From NCBI RefSeq assembly GCF_009859475.1, contig NZ_CP044549.1, forward strand, positions 5,943,501-6,007,500: a DNA stretch of 64,000 nt. Direction: 5' to 3'. Of this stretch, positions 41,404 through 49,609 are shown in pieces (within the stretch, counting starts at the first letter, position 1; each line of letters starts with the position of its first letter). The position numbers and the translations under genes are program-made. The notes beneath the pieces were generated by a model. It was not told where the DNA came from. It did not search any database and saw nothing but the letters and a program-made list of their open reading frames with translations. The stretch is from Hydrogenophaga sp. BPS33. GTDB taxonomy: Bacteria > Pseudomonadota > Gammaproteobacteria > Burkholderiales > Burkholderiaceae_C.

Positions 41404-42327
41404 ATGGCCATCAACTTCAACCTCAACGATCTGCAGGCCTTTCGCGCCGTGGCCGAGCTCAGCAGCTTTCGCAAGGCGGCCGACGCGTTGCACGTGTCGC
41501 AGCCCGCGTTCAGCCGGCGCATCGAAAAACTCGAAGAAGCGCTGGGCGTGAAGCTGCTGGAGCGCACCACGCGCAAGGTCACGCTCACCACGGTGGGCCG
41601 CGATTTCGACCGCAAGGTGCAGCAGTTGCTCGACGAGCTGGACAACACCTTGCTGGGCATTCGCGGCGTGGGCAGCACGCGCATGGGCGAGGTCACCATC
41701 GCCTGCGTGCCGTCCACGGTGTACTACTTCATCTCCCATGTGATCTCGCGCTACCGCGAGCAGTACCCCAAGATCCGGGTGAAGATTTTTGATGCCAGCG
41801 CGAACGACGTGCTGTCCGCCGTCTCGCGCGGCGAGGCGGACTTCGGGCTCAACTTCATGGGCAGCCAGGAGCCGGACATCGAGTTCAAGCCGCTGCTGGA
41901 AGAACGCTTCGTGGCGGCCTGCCGGCGCGACCATCCCATCGCAAAGAAGCGCCGCGTGACCTGGGCTGAATTGGCGAAGTACGACTACATCGCCGTGAGC
42001 AAGGCCTCGGGCAACCGGCTGCTGATCGACCAGGCCTTGTCCGGCCAGTCCGACATGCCGCAGAGCATCTACGAAGCGCAACACGTCACGACCATGCTGG
42101 GCCTGGTGGAAGCCGGGTTGGGCGTGGCGGCCGTGCCGTCCATGGCGATGCCCGCGCCCGGCCACCCGCTGCTGGTGAGCGTGCCGCTGGTGGACCCGGC
42201 GATCACGCGCAAGGTCGGGCTGATCCGGCGCAAGGGCCGCTCGCTGTCACCAGCGGCGCTGCAGCTTTACGAGTTTTTTGCGGAGATGAAGGCCAAGCGG
42301 GGCAAGCCCCGCAGCGCCGTCGCGTGA
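41404..42327 (+). CDS. LysR family transcriptional regulator
   Basis: A 307-residue regulator. The HTH covers about residues 6-65 (LQAFRAVAELSSFRKAADAL, VSQPAFSRRIEKLEEALGVK). The effector domain follows, with LGLVEAGLGVAAVPSMAMP near the C-terminus. The ATG at 41404 is chosen over one 63 bp upstream because it begins the first helix. It is divergent from a Bug gene and tail-to-tail with the lyase operon (3-bp gap). Genes of this type commonly regulate adjacent Bug receptors; a shared 12-mer suggests that it may also control the region at 45.9 kb. Confidence 0.88.
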   Translation: MAINFNLNDLQAFRAVAELSSFRKAADALHVSQPAFSRRIEKLEEALGVKLLERTTRKVTLTTVGRDFDRKVQQLLDELDNTLLGIRGVGSTRMGEVTIACVPSTVYYFISHVISRYREQYPKIRVKIFDASANDVLSAVSRGEADFGLNFMGSQEPDIEFKPLLEERFVAACRRDHPIAKKRRVTWAELAKYDYIAVSKASGNRLLIDQALSGQSDMPQSIYEAQHVTTMLGLVEAGLGVAAVPSMAMPAPGHPLLVSVPLVDPAITRKVGLIRRKGRSLSPAALQLYEFFAEMKAKRGKPRSAVA

Positions 42328-42330
42328 CTT

Positions 42331-43677
42331 TCAGCGTCTTGCGGCCAGCACGCGATCCACCATCACCCCGGCTTGCCCCAGGTGGTTGGCCGGCTCGCAC
42401 ATCGCCTCCAGCTGCGCCCGGCTCACATGCGCCGTGATCTCCCGGTGTTCGGCCAGGATCTCGATCAGCGGCCGATCTTCCTTCAGCGCCTGGCGGCACA
42501 GGTCGTACACCAGATCGTGCGCATACTCGCGGCCGATGTAGGGGCCCAGGCCCATCATCACCGCCTCGGACATCACCAGCCCATTCGTCATGTCGATGTT
42601 GGCGCGCATGCGGCTGGCGTCCACCTCCAGGCCCTTGAGAACGAACTTCGTTTGCTTCAACGCGCCCGACATCAGGCAGAAGATCTCGGGCAGCGACACC
42701 CATTCGATTTCCCACGGCCCGGTAGATCGCTCATGGTCGGCCACCATCGCATCCATGAGCGCGGCGGCGTGTTGCCGCGCCACCGAGATGTTGGCGTGGA
42801 TGTAGAGGCAGGAAATCGGGTTGCGCTTTTGCGGCATGGTGGACGATGAGCCGCGCCCCGGCGCATAGGGCTCGAACACCTCGGCCACTTCGGTCTGCAT
42901 CATGAGCTTCACGTCCATGGCGATCTTGCCGAGCGACCCGCCCACCAACCCCAGGAAGGCCCCCACCTCGGCGATGGTGTCGCGCACCGTGTGCCATGAG
43001 ATCAGCGGCTGGGCCAGGCCCAGCTCTTTCATCAAGCCGGCCTGCGTGTCCATGGCGCCCTTCTCCAGCGACGACAAGGTGCCCGACGCGCCGCCGAATT
43101 CGCCCATCAGCACGCGCGGCTTGAGCTGCTGCAGCCGCTCGCGGTGGCGGTCGATGCCGGCCAGGATGCTGGCCATCTTGTAGCCGAAGGTGATGGGCGT
43201 GGCCTGCTGCAGGTTGGAGCGGCCGATCACCGGCGTGTCGCGGTACTTCTTCGCCAGCGCCGCTAGCGCGTCGCCGATCTCGTTCAAATCTTGCTCCACC
43301 AGCGCCAGGCCTTCGCGCATCTGCAGCACGGCCGCCGTGTCGGTGATGTCTTGCGTGGTCGCGCCCCAGTGGCAGTACTCGCCGAGCTTGTCGCGGCAGT
43401 TGGCATTGATCTGGTTGACCACCGCAATGATCGGGTAGCCGATCTGCTCGGTCTTGGCCTTGAGCTTCACCCAGTCGATCTGCGAGAGCTCGCAGTTCTT
43501 CACGATCTCGTCGGCCGCTTCTTGCGGAATGATGCCCAGCTTCCCCTGCACCTTGGCCAGTGCGCGCTCGATGTCGAGGTACTTGGCAGTGCGGTTCTCG
43601 TCGGACCAGACGTCGCGCATGCGCACATCGCTGAACATGTCGCCGAAGATGCGCGAGTCGATGATGGTGGAGGCCAT
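42331..43677 (-). CDS. Adenylosuccinate lyase-family (fumarase/aspartase superfamily) lyase
   Basis: A 448-residue member of the fumarase/aspartase/argininosuccinate lyase superfamily. The signature loop is GSSSTMPQKRNP with the catalytic Ser, and other family blocks are YCHWGATTQDITDTA and RSNLQQATPITFGYK. It resembles adenylosuccinate lyase and carboxymuconate cycloisomerase. A housekeeping PurB role is unlikely here: it is the last gene of an operon with a CoA-transferase and an acyl-CoA hydratase. It may add or eliminate across a double bond of a di- or tricarboxylic acid (inference). It lies 63 bp after the CoA-transferase. Confidence 0.8.
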   Translation of the reverse strand: MASTIIDSRIFGDMFSDVRMRDVWSDENRTAKYLDIERALAKVQGKLGIIPQEAADEIVKNCELSQIDWVKLKAKTEQIGYPIIAVVNQINANCRDKLGEYCHWGATTQDITDTAAVLQMREGLALVEQDLNEIGDALAALAKKYRDTPVIGRSNLQQATPITFGYKMASILAGIDRHRERLQQLKPRVLMGEFGGASGTLSSLEKGAMDTQAGLMKELGLAQPLISWHTVRDTIAEVGAFLGLVGGSLGKIAMDVKLMMQTEVAEVFEPYAPGRGSSSTMPQKRNPISCLYIHANISVARQHAAALMDAMVADHERSTGPWEIEWVSLPEIFCLMSGALKQTKFVLKGLEVDASRMRANIDMTNGLVMSEAVMMGLGPYIGREYAHDLVYDLCRQALKEDRPLIEILAEHREITAHVSRAQLEAMCEPANHLGQAGVMVDRVLAARR

Positions 43678-43740
43678 GGCAGTTTCTTTCTCGAACAGGA
43701 ACGATGTGCAAATGCAGCGGATGGGAAAGTCGTGGTGATA

Positions 43741-44940
43741 TCAGATGGCCTGTGCACCGCGCAGCGCCGCGATCTCTGGGGCGCCGAGCCCCAGCTCCGA
43801 CAGGATCGCTTCGGTGTGCTCGCCCAGGGCGGGCACCGGGTCCATGCGCGGGCCTTCGTTCCAGGTGCCCGGGGGCAACATCGCCGGCAGCGGCCCTTGC
43901 GGCGAACCCACCGTGGTCCAGCGCTGGCGCGCCTGCAGTTGCGGGTGCGCCCACACATCGGCCATGGTGTTCACACGGGCGTTGGCAATCTGCGCCAGTT
44001 CCAGCCGCGCTTCCACCTCGGCCACGGTGAGCGGGCGGAACGTGTCCACGATGATCCGGCGCAGCGCATCGCGCTCGGCCACGCGCTTGAAGTTGGCGGT
44101 GAAGCGCGGGTCGGTGGCCAGCGAGGGCTGCTGCAACACCTTCTCGCAAAAGCTCAACCACTCGCGTTCGTTCTGCAGGCCCAGCATCACGTGCGCGCCT
44201 TGCTCGGCCGGCCCCACCGGGAACGGGCCGTAGGGATAGATGGTGGCGTGGCTGGCACCGGTGCGCGGTGGCGGTGCCGCACCTTCGAACGCGTAGTACA
44301 GCGGGTAGCTGGTCCACTCGGCCAGGGACTCCAGCATCGAGATGTCGATGCGCTGGCCCCGGCCCGTCTGGCTGCGCTGCATGAGGGCTGCGAGGATGCT
44401 GCTGTAGGCGTACATGCCGGCGGCGATGTCCGCGATCGACGGGCCGGCCTTGCAGGGTTCGTCCGCCGTGCCGGTGACCGAGACGAAGCCCGCCTCGCTC
44501 TGGATCAACAGGTCATAGGCTTTCTTGTCGCGGTAAGGGCCGGGGTTCTCCAGGTCGTCGCCGTAGCCCGAGATGTCGCAGACGATCAGCCCGGGCTTGA
44601 TGGCCGACAGCGCTTCATAACCCAGCCCCAGCCGCGCCGCCGCGCCGGGCGCCAAGTTCTGAACAACCACATCGGCCTTCTCCAACACCAGGCGCTGCAG
44701 GATGGCGGCGGCATCGGGGTGCTTCACGTCCAGCGTGAGGCTTTCCTTGGAACGGTTGGTCCACACGAAGTGCGAGGCCAGGCCACGCACGCGCTGGTCG
44801 TAACCGCGCGCGAAGTCGCCCGTGCCGGGGCGCTCAATCTTGATGACGCGCGCGCCCAGGTCGGCCAGCTGGCGCGTGGCGAAGGGGGCGGCAATGGCGT
44901 GTTCCAGGGTGACGACGGTGATGCCGGCAAGAGGTTGCAT
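43741..44940 (-). CDS. CaiB/BaiF CoA-transferase (mesaconate/succinyl-CoA-like operon)
   Basis: A 399-residue class III CoA-transferase. The opening is GITVVTLEHAIAAPFATRQL, then RVIKIERPGTGDFARGYD, with the catalytic D171 in PSIADIAAGMYAY. It resembles the succinyl-CoA:mesaconate or citramalate CoA-transferase branch more than the CoA-transferase at 18274. It lies between an upstream mesaconyl-CoA-hydratase-like gene (24-bp gap) and a downstream fumarase-type lyase, suggesting activation of an unsaturated dicarboxylic acid (inference). The acids are not identifiable from sequence. Confidence 0.88.
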   Translation of the reverse strand: MQPLAGITVVTLEHAIAAPFATRQLADLGARVIKIERPGTGDFARGYDQRVRGLASHFVWTNRSKESLTLDVKHPDAAAILQRLVLEKADVVVQNLAPGAAARLGLGYEALSAIKPGLIVCDISGYGDDLENPGPYRDKKAYDLLIQSEAGFVSVTGTADEPCKAGPSIADIAAGMYAYSSILAALMQRSQTGRGQRIDISMLESLAEWTSYPLYYAFEGAAPPPRTGASHATIYPYGPFPVGPAEQGAHVMLGLQNEREWLSFCEKVLQQPSLATDPRFTANFKRVAERDALRRIIVDTFRPLTVAEVEARLELAQIANARVNTMADVWAHPQLQARQRWTTVGSPQGPLPAMLPPGTWNEGPRMDPVPALGEHTEAILSELGLGAPEIAALRGAQAI

Positions 44941-44964
44941 GGGGTTCTCGAATGGCAGGGGTGA

Positions 44965-45825
44965 TCAGCGCAACGCCACGGTGGCATCCATCGTCAGCCA
45001 GCCTTCGTGGTCGCTGGCCCACAGGCGCACGCTCTTGCCGTCGGCACTCGGCTCGCCTTGCACGTGGAAAGGATGCAGGTCGAAAGTGGGACGAACGGCC
45101 TTGAAGCGGAAGCTGGCCACGTCGGCAGCGGGCATTTCGCGGCGCAGCAGGTCCAGCAACAAGGTCGCGATCAACGGACCGTGCACGATCAGGCCCGGGT
45201 AGCCCTCGACCTGCGTCACGTACCGCCGGTCGTAGTGGATGCGGTGGCCGTTGAACGTGAGCGCCGAGTAGCGGAACAGCAGCACGTCGTCCGGCACGAT
45301 CTGGCGGCGCCAGCTTGCTGCCGTGGGCGCGGCCTGAGGGGGCGGTGCCACGTCGCCGAGTTGCTGGGCGCCGCGGTAGACGATGTCGTGGAACTCGACC
45401 AGGGCCGGCTCGGCCGCGCCGTTGCAGCGCACTTCGTGGCGCACCTTCACGAACACCAACGCACCGGTGCGGCCTTCCTTGGTGGTGACGTCGTCAATGG
45501 TCGACGTGCGGGCCACCGCGTCGCCCACGCGGATCGGGGTGCGAAATTCAAACTGGCTGCCGGCCCACATGCGGCGCGGCAGCGGCACGGGTGGCAGAAA
45601 GCCGCCGCGCTTGGCGTGGCCATCGGCGCCAATGTCCGACTGGCGGTGCAGCGGCAGAAAGTAGAGCCAGTGCCAGAGTGGGGGCAACACGCTGCCCATG
45701 GCAACGTCGGCCGCCGGGTGGTCCAGCGTGGCGGTGAGGGCTGCCACCGGCGTGGGGTGGATCGTGTCGTGCACGGTCTCGCTGCGCCCGATCCAGGCAC
45801 GCAGGTCGTCGGTGGTAGGGGTCAT
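44965..45825 (-). CDS. Mesaconyl-CoA hydratase-like (FAS1-type/HTD2 hotdog) protein
   Basis: A 286-residue double-hotdog hydratase. The N-terminal hotdog begins LRAWIGRSETVHDTI and includes PLPRRMWAGSQFEFRTPIRV. The C-terminal MaoC-like hotdog holds the hydratase motif FRYSALTFNGHRIHYDRRYV, with the catalytic Asn/His and Asp, and the conserved GLIVHGPLIATLLLDL. This architecture is shared with mesaconyl-C4-CoA hydratase and HTD2. It would hydrate a C5-type enoyl-CoA made by the downstream CoA-transferase. The start at 45825 is preferred to one 48 bp upstream. It is the first gene of the operon and divergent from the PrpF-Bug fusion. Confidence 0.85.
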   Translation of the reverse strand: MTPTTDDLRAWIGRSETVHDTIHPTPVAALTATLDHPAADVAMGSVLPPLWHWLYFLPLHRQSDIGADGHAKRGGFLPPVPLPRRMWAGSQFEFRTPIRVGDAVARTSTIDDVTTKEGRTGALVFVKVRHEVRCNGAAEPALVEFHDIVYRGAQQLGDVAPPPQAAPTAASWRRQIVPDDVLLFRYSALTFNGHRIHYDRRYVTQVEGYPGLIVHGPLIATLLLDLLRREMPAADVASFRFKAVRPTFDLHPFHVQGEPSADGKSVRLWASDHEGWLTMDATVALR

Positions 45826-45882
45826 GCGGAAGTCCTTCGCGGGTCGGCTGCTGTGCAGGCAGTTTCCGACCAAGACTGCGCA

Positions 45883-45894
45883 AAGTAAATTGCA
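45883..45894. promoter_or_regulatory. 12-mer AAGTAAATTGCA, copy 2 (hydratase/PrpF divergent region)
   Basis: An exact second copy of the 12-mer at 41326-41337. It lies 58 bp upstream of the hydratase start, in the 229-bp divergent gap to the PrpF-Bug fusion. The same gap holds further TGCA-centred half-sites (around 45983-46020). Both copies could be bound by the LysR protein encoded at 41404. Confidence 0.35.
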
Positions 45895-46054
45895 AGATTG
45901 AAAACGAGTGATGCTGTGGGTGCATCAATGACAGGACCCGTCATCGAGAGCTTGAGCAACACAACAGCGGCCCCTTCATTTATTGCAAACCGTGGATCAA
46001 TGCATCCCAACAATGCAATTCACAGAATGCCTGGCGTTTTCGAGAATGCGGGCC

Positions 46055-48070
46055 ATGAACAAAGTCATCCCCTGCGTCCTCATGCGTGCTGGCACCTCGC
46101 GCGGCCCCTTCTTTCTGCGCGAATGGCTGCCCGAGGGCGATGAGGCCCGCGACCAGGCGCTGATCGGCGCGATCGGCGCGTCCGACCCGCTGCAGCTCGA
46201 CGGCGTGGGCGGCGGCAGCACCCTGAACAGCAAGGTGGCCATCGTCTCGCGCTCCACCCAGCCCGATTGCGATCTCGACTACCTGTTCGCCCAGGTGGGT
46301 GTGGGCCACCGTTCCGTCGACACCCGCCCCAACTGCGGCAACATGCTCTCGGGCGTGGCGCCGTTCGGCATTGAGCAAGGGCTGATCCCGGCGCAAGACG
46401 GCGTGACCAAGGTACGCGTGTTCAACGTCAACACCCGCTCGCGCATCGACGTCACGGTGCGCACCCCGAACGGCAAAGTGACCTACGAAGGCGACGCGCG
46501 CATCGACGGCGTGGCCGGCACGGCCGCGCCGATCCTGCTGGACTTTCTGGACGCCTGGGGCGCGGCGACGGGCCAGGTGTTTCCCACCGGCAAGCGCATC
46601 GACCACATCGACGGCACCGCCGTGACCTGCATCGACGCGGCCATGCCGCTGATGATCGTGCGCGCGGCCGACCTGGGCGTGACCGGCCGCGAAAAGCCGG
46701 TGGCGCTGGACGCGAACACCGCCTTGCTGGCGCGCATCGAAGCCTTGCGCCTGCAGGCCGGCCGCATGATGGGACTGGGCGACGTGTCCCACAGCGTGAT
46801 CCCGAAGCCGGTGCTGGTGAGCGAGGGCGATGCACCGAACAGCGTGACCTCGCGCTACTTCACGCCGCACCGCTGCCACGCCTCGCACGCGGTCACCGGC
46901 GCGATCGGCGTGGCCAGCGCCTTCGCCCTGCCCGGCACGGTGGCCAGCGGCATCGCACGCGCGGCGGGCCGCCACCCGCTGGTGGTGCTGCACCCGGCGG
47001 GGCAGATCGATGTGGAGGTGGAGATCGCCGGCCAGGGGGATGCGGCCGAGGTGAAAGGCGCGGCGCTGGTGCGCACGGCGCGCAAGATCATGCAAGGTGA
47101 AATGCACCTGCCCGACTACGTGTTCTCGCGCCCGGAAGAGCCCGCTGCCACGGCTCGCAAGCCGATCACCATCATGGTTCCCACCGCAGCGGGCGGGGGC
47201 AACGACACCATGGCCCGCATCATCGCCAGCAAGCTGGGCCAGCTGTTGGGGCAGGACGTGCTGGTGGACAACCGCGCGGGCGCGAACGGTGCGATTGCAA
47301 GCGAATTCGTGGCCCGCGCCGAACCCGATGGCCACACGCTGATGTTCGGCTACGTGGGCACGCACGCGATGAACCCGGCGCTGCAGAAGCTGGATTACGA
47401 CCCGGTGAAGGACTTCGCGCCGATCGGCCTGGTGGGCTCGTCGCCGACACTGATGGTGGTGCACCCCGGCGTTGCCGCGCCGCGGGTGCAGGATCTGGTG
47501 TCGCAGCTCCAGGCCGATCCGGGCAGCTTGATCTACGCGTCGGCGGGCGATGGCACACCACCCCATTTCGCGGCGGCGCTGTTCGAACTGGGCAGCGGCA
47601 CCGAGATGGCCAGTGTGAAGTTCGACGGCGCGGCACCGGCCATTGCGGACGTGGTCAGCGGGCGCACGCAGGTGATGTTCCCCAGCCTGTTCACCGCCCA
47701 CCCCTTCATCCGCGCAGGCCAGTTGCGCGCCTTGGGCGTGGCGGGCGCGCAGCGCTTGCCACGCCTGCCGGACGTGCCCACCTTGTCGGAGGCGGGCATT
47801 GCGGGGGTGGACGTGACGCAGTGGTACGGCCTGTTTGCGCCGGCCCACACGCCTGCTCCCATCGTCGCCCGGCTGAACCAGGCGCTGAACGACGCGCTGG
47901 CCGATCCGGCCGTGGTCGCGCAGTTCGGCAGCAACGGCGCCCGGGTCGAACCCGGTACGCCGCAGGCGCTGCAGCAGCGGCTCGGCAACGACCTGCAACA
48001 GTGGAAAACGCTGGTCACGCAAGGCGCCCTGGGCACCCCGGAGGCGCGCGCCCTGGCCTTCGTGGACTGA
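46055..48070 (+). CDS. PrpF-type isomerase fused in frame to a Bug receptor domain
   Basis: A 671-residue protein with two unrelated parts. Residues 1-358 form a complete PrpF/GalD (DUF453, DAP-epimerase-like) isomerase, with MRAGTSRGPFF, LDGVGGGSTLNSKVAIVSRS, the cysteine loop RPNCGNMLSG (C94), HRCHASHAVTGAIGVA and the usual ending RTARKIMQGEMHLPD. After a linker of about ten residues, residues 369-671 form a full Bug receptor beginning KPITIMVPTAAGGGNDTMAR, closely like the protein at 40220, but with no signal peptide. PrpF proteins move a double bond in methylaconitate or oxalomesaconate in the cytoplasm; Bug proteins normally work in the periplasm. The ATG at 46055 matches the family start. 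The frame is intact throughout. Confidence 0.85.
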   Translation: MNKVIPCVLMRAGTSRGPFFLREWLPEGDEARDQALIGAIGASDPLQLDGVGGGSTLNSKVAIVSRSTQPDCDLDYLFAQVGVGHRSVDTRPNCGNMLSGVAPFGIEQGLIPAQDGVTKVRVFNVNTRSRIDVTVRTPNGKVTYEGDARIDGVAGTAAPILLDFLDAWGAATGQVFPTGKRIDHIDGTAVTCIDAAMPLMIVRAADLGVTGREKPVALDANTALLARIEALRLQAGRMMGLGDVSHSVIPKPVLVSEGDAPNSVTSRYFTPHRCHASHAVTGAIGVASAFALPGTVASGIARAAGRHPLVVLHPAGQIDVEVEIAGQGDAAEVKGAALVRTARKIMQGEMHLPDYVFSRPEEPAATARKPITIMVPTAAGGGNDTMARIIASKLGQLLGQDVLVDNRAGANGAIASEFVARAEPDGHTLMFGYVGTHAMNPALQKLDYDPVKDFAPIGLVGSSPTLMVVHPGVAAPRVQDLVSQLQADPGSLIYASAGDGTPPHFAAALFELGSGTEMASVKFDGAAPAIADVVSGRTQVMFPSLFTAHPFIRAGQLRALGVAGAQRLPRLPDVPTLSEAGIAGVDVTQWYGLFAPAHTPAPIVARLNQALNDALADPAVVAQFGSNGARVEPGTPQALQQRLGNDLQQWKTLVTQGALGTPEARALAFVD

Positions 48071-48115
48071 GCCGCCGCGCCGGCCCGGGGCCGGGCACGG
48101 TGGTATGGTGGTTCG

Positions 48116-49312
48116 ATGCGAAACCTTCCAGCCCCCAGAACGCTCTTGGCCCACCGCTCTCCTGTTGCTGCGTCGGCGTGCGGCGGCACACGTGCTCTCA
48201 CACCACCGCACGCGTTGCTGCTGCTGTACGGCCTTGCCGCTGCGGCGCCCGCCCTGGCGCAAACCGAGGCACCCCCCACGCTGGAACAATGCGCCGCCAT
48301 CGGCGCGGCGGCAGACCGCCTGACGTGTTACGACAAGCTGGCCGGCCGGGCACCAGCGCCAACCACCCCCGTGGCGCAGCAGGCGCTTGCGAGCACCGCC
48401 ACGCCGGCCACGGCCGAGCCCTCGCTGCTTTCGCAAACCGGCGGACCTCTGCCGCCGGACAGCACGTCCGCCTCGGCATCGGCTTCCTCGAGCAGCCTCA
48501 CCTCCAAGTTCTGGGAGCTCGATCCGATCGACAAACGCGGCGTGTTCAACTTCGTGGGCTACCAACCCAACTACGTGCTACCGCTGCACGTGACCTCGCG
48601 CATCAACCGCGCGCCGCAGTCACCGACGCAGGCCGCCGTGGCGCAGCCCGACAACCGCCGCGAGGAAGCGAAGTTCCAGCTGTCGCTGCGCACCAAGGTG
48701 CTGCAGAACGTGGGCCTGCCGGGCGGAGATTTGTGGGCGGCCTTCACGGTGCAGGCGATGTGGCAGGTCTACAGCCATTCCGATTCGCGGCCGTTTCGCA
48801 ACACCGACTACCAACCCGAGCTGATCTATGTGGTGCCCACGGCCGAGCGTTTTCGGGGCCTGCCGTTCGGCTGGAAGTGGCGGTACACGCAGTTGGGCGT
48901 GGCGCACCAGTCCAATGGGCAATCCGACCCGCTCTCGCGCAGCTGGAACCGCAGTTACCTCGACGCCGGTTTCGAGAACGGCAACTGGACCTTCTCGGCG
49001 CGCGTCAACCACCGCCTGCGCGAGCGCGCGGAAACCAACAACAACCCCGACCTGGTCGACATGCGCGGGCGCACCGAGCTCAACCTGGGCTGGGCCAGCG
49101 GCCTGCACACGGCGTCGCTACACCACCGCACCACCTTCCGTGGCGGCAACAAGGGCTCCAACCTGTTCGAATGGACCTACCCGGTCTCGCGCGACCAACC
49201 CAACGGCTTGCGCTGGTACGTGCAGGTGTTCAGCGGCTACGGTGAGACGCTGTCGGACTACAACTTCCGCCAGACCAGTGTGGGGGCGGGGGTTAGTTTC
49301 CTGCAGTTCTGA
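48116..49312 (+). CDS. pldA: Outer membrane phospholipase A1 (OMPLA)
   Basis: A 398-residue outer-membrane beta-barrel enzyme. The signal segment is around residues 32-49 (ALLLLYGLAAAAPALAQ). A low-complexity Ser/Ala/Pro region (about 80-130) precedes the barrel, which starts near FVGYQPNYVLPL. The catalytic residues H264, S266 and N278 lie in GVAHQSNGQSDPLSRSWNRS with the same spacing as E. coli H142, S144 and N156. The chain ends in Phe, the outer-membrane insertion signal. It hydrolyses phospholipids that reach the outer leaflet. The N-terminus is unusually long; an internal start is possible but none is better. Confidence 0.93.
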   Translation: MRNLPAPRTLLAHRSPVAASACGGTRALTPPHALLLLYGLAAAAPALAQTEAPPTLEQCAAIGAAADRLTCYDKLAGRAPAPTTPVAQQALASTATPATAEPSLLSQTGGPLPPDSTSASASASSSSLTSKFWELDPIDKRGVFNFVGYQPNYVLPLHVTSRINRAPQSPTQAAVAQPDNRREEAKFQLSLRTKVLQNVGLPGGDLWAAFTVQAMWQVYSHSDSRPFRNTDYQPELIYVVPTAERFRGLPFGWKWRYTQLGVAHQSNGQSDPLSRSWNRSYLDAGFENGNWTFSARVNHRLRERAETNNNPDLVDMRGRTELNLGWASGLHTASLHHRTTFRGGNKGSNLFEWTYPVSRDQPNGLRWYVQVFSGYGETLSDYNFRQTSVGAGVSFLQF

Positions 49313-49360
49313 TGTCTTTTTTTCGCCGGCTGACACGGTCTGCGGCGACCGGGGTGCCCG

Positions 49361-49548
49361 GCTCCGCGGGTGTCCCCCGGACCGGCTTCGCCGGTCCTCC
49401 TCCTTTACCCCGCTGCGCCGGACACCCCGATCACCGCAGACCTATCGGCGTGCTGCCTTGCCTTGCCTTGGCTCGCGGACGTGGGGTGTTCTGCGCAGCG
49501 GGGTAAAGGAGGAGCCGCCCTCCCGGCGGCGGGGGACACCCGCGGAGC
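49361..49548. repeat. Compound inverted repeat between convergent genes
   Basis: Outer arms 49361-49378 and 49531-49548 are perfect reverse complements (18 bp, GCTCCGCGGGTGTCCCCC). Inner arms 49398-49418 and 49493-49513 are perfect over 21 bp. Between them each side has a different self-complementary hairpin: 49379-49397 (GGACCGGC-TTC-GCCGGTCC) and 49514-49530 (GCCGCC-CTCCC-GGCGGC). A further stem joins 49471-49487 with 49553-49570 (one mismatch). This fills the 297-bp gap between pldA and the antiporter gene. No gene was recognised inside. It may terminate transcription from both sides. Confidence 0.8.
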
Positions 49549-49609
49549 AGAGCGCCCCACGTCCGTGAGCCCGCGAGGTGCAGGCAAGAAAGCATCTCTG
49601 ATGGCACGC

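Noticed and set aside
42331-43677. Housekeeping adenylosuccinate lyase (purB)
   Set aside because: The family signature is shared by the whole superfamily, and the gene sits in a CoA-transferase/hydratase operon under an apparent LysR/Bug system, not with purine genes.
45980-48565. Long minus-strand open frame (861 codons) opposite the PrpF-Bug fusion
   Set aside because: Composition is His/Arg/Gly-rich with no recognisable fold, while the plus strand encodes clear PrpF and Bug motifs throughout.
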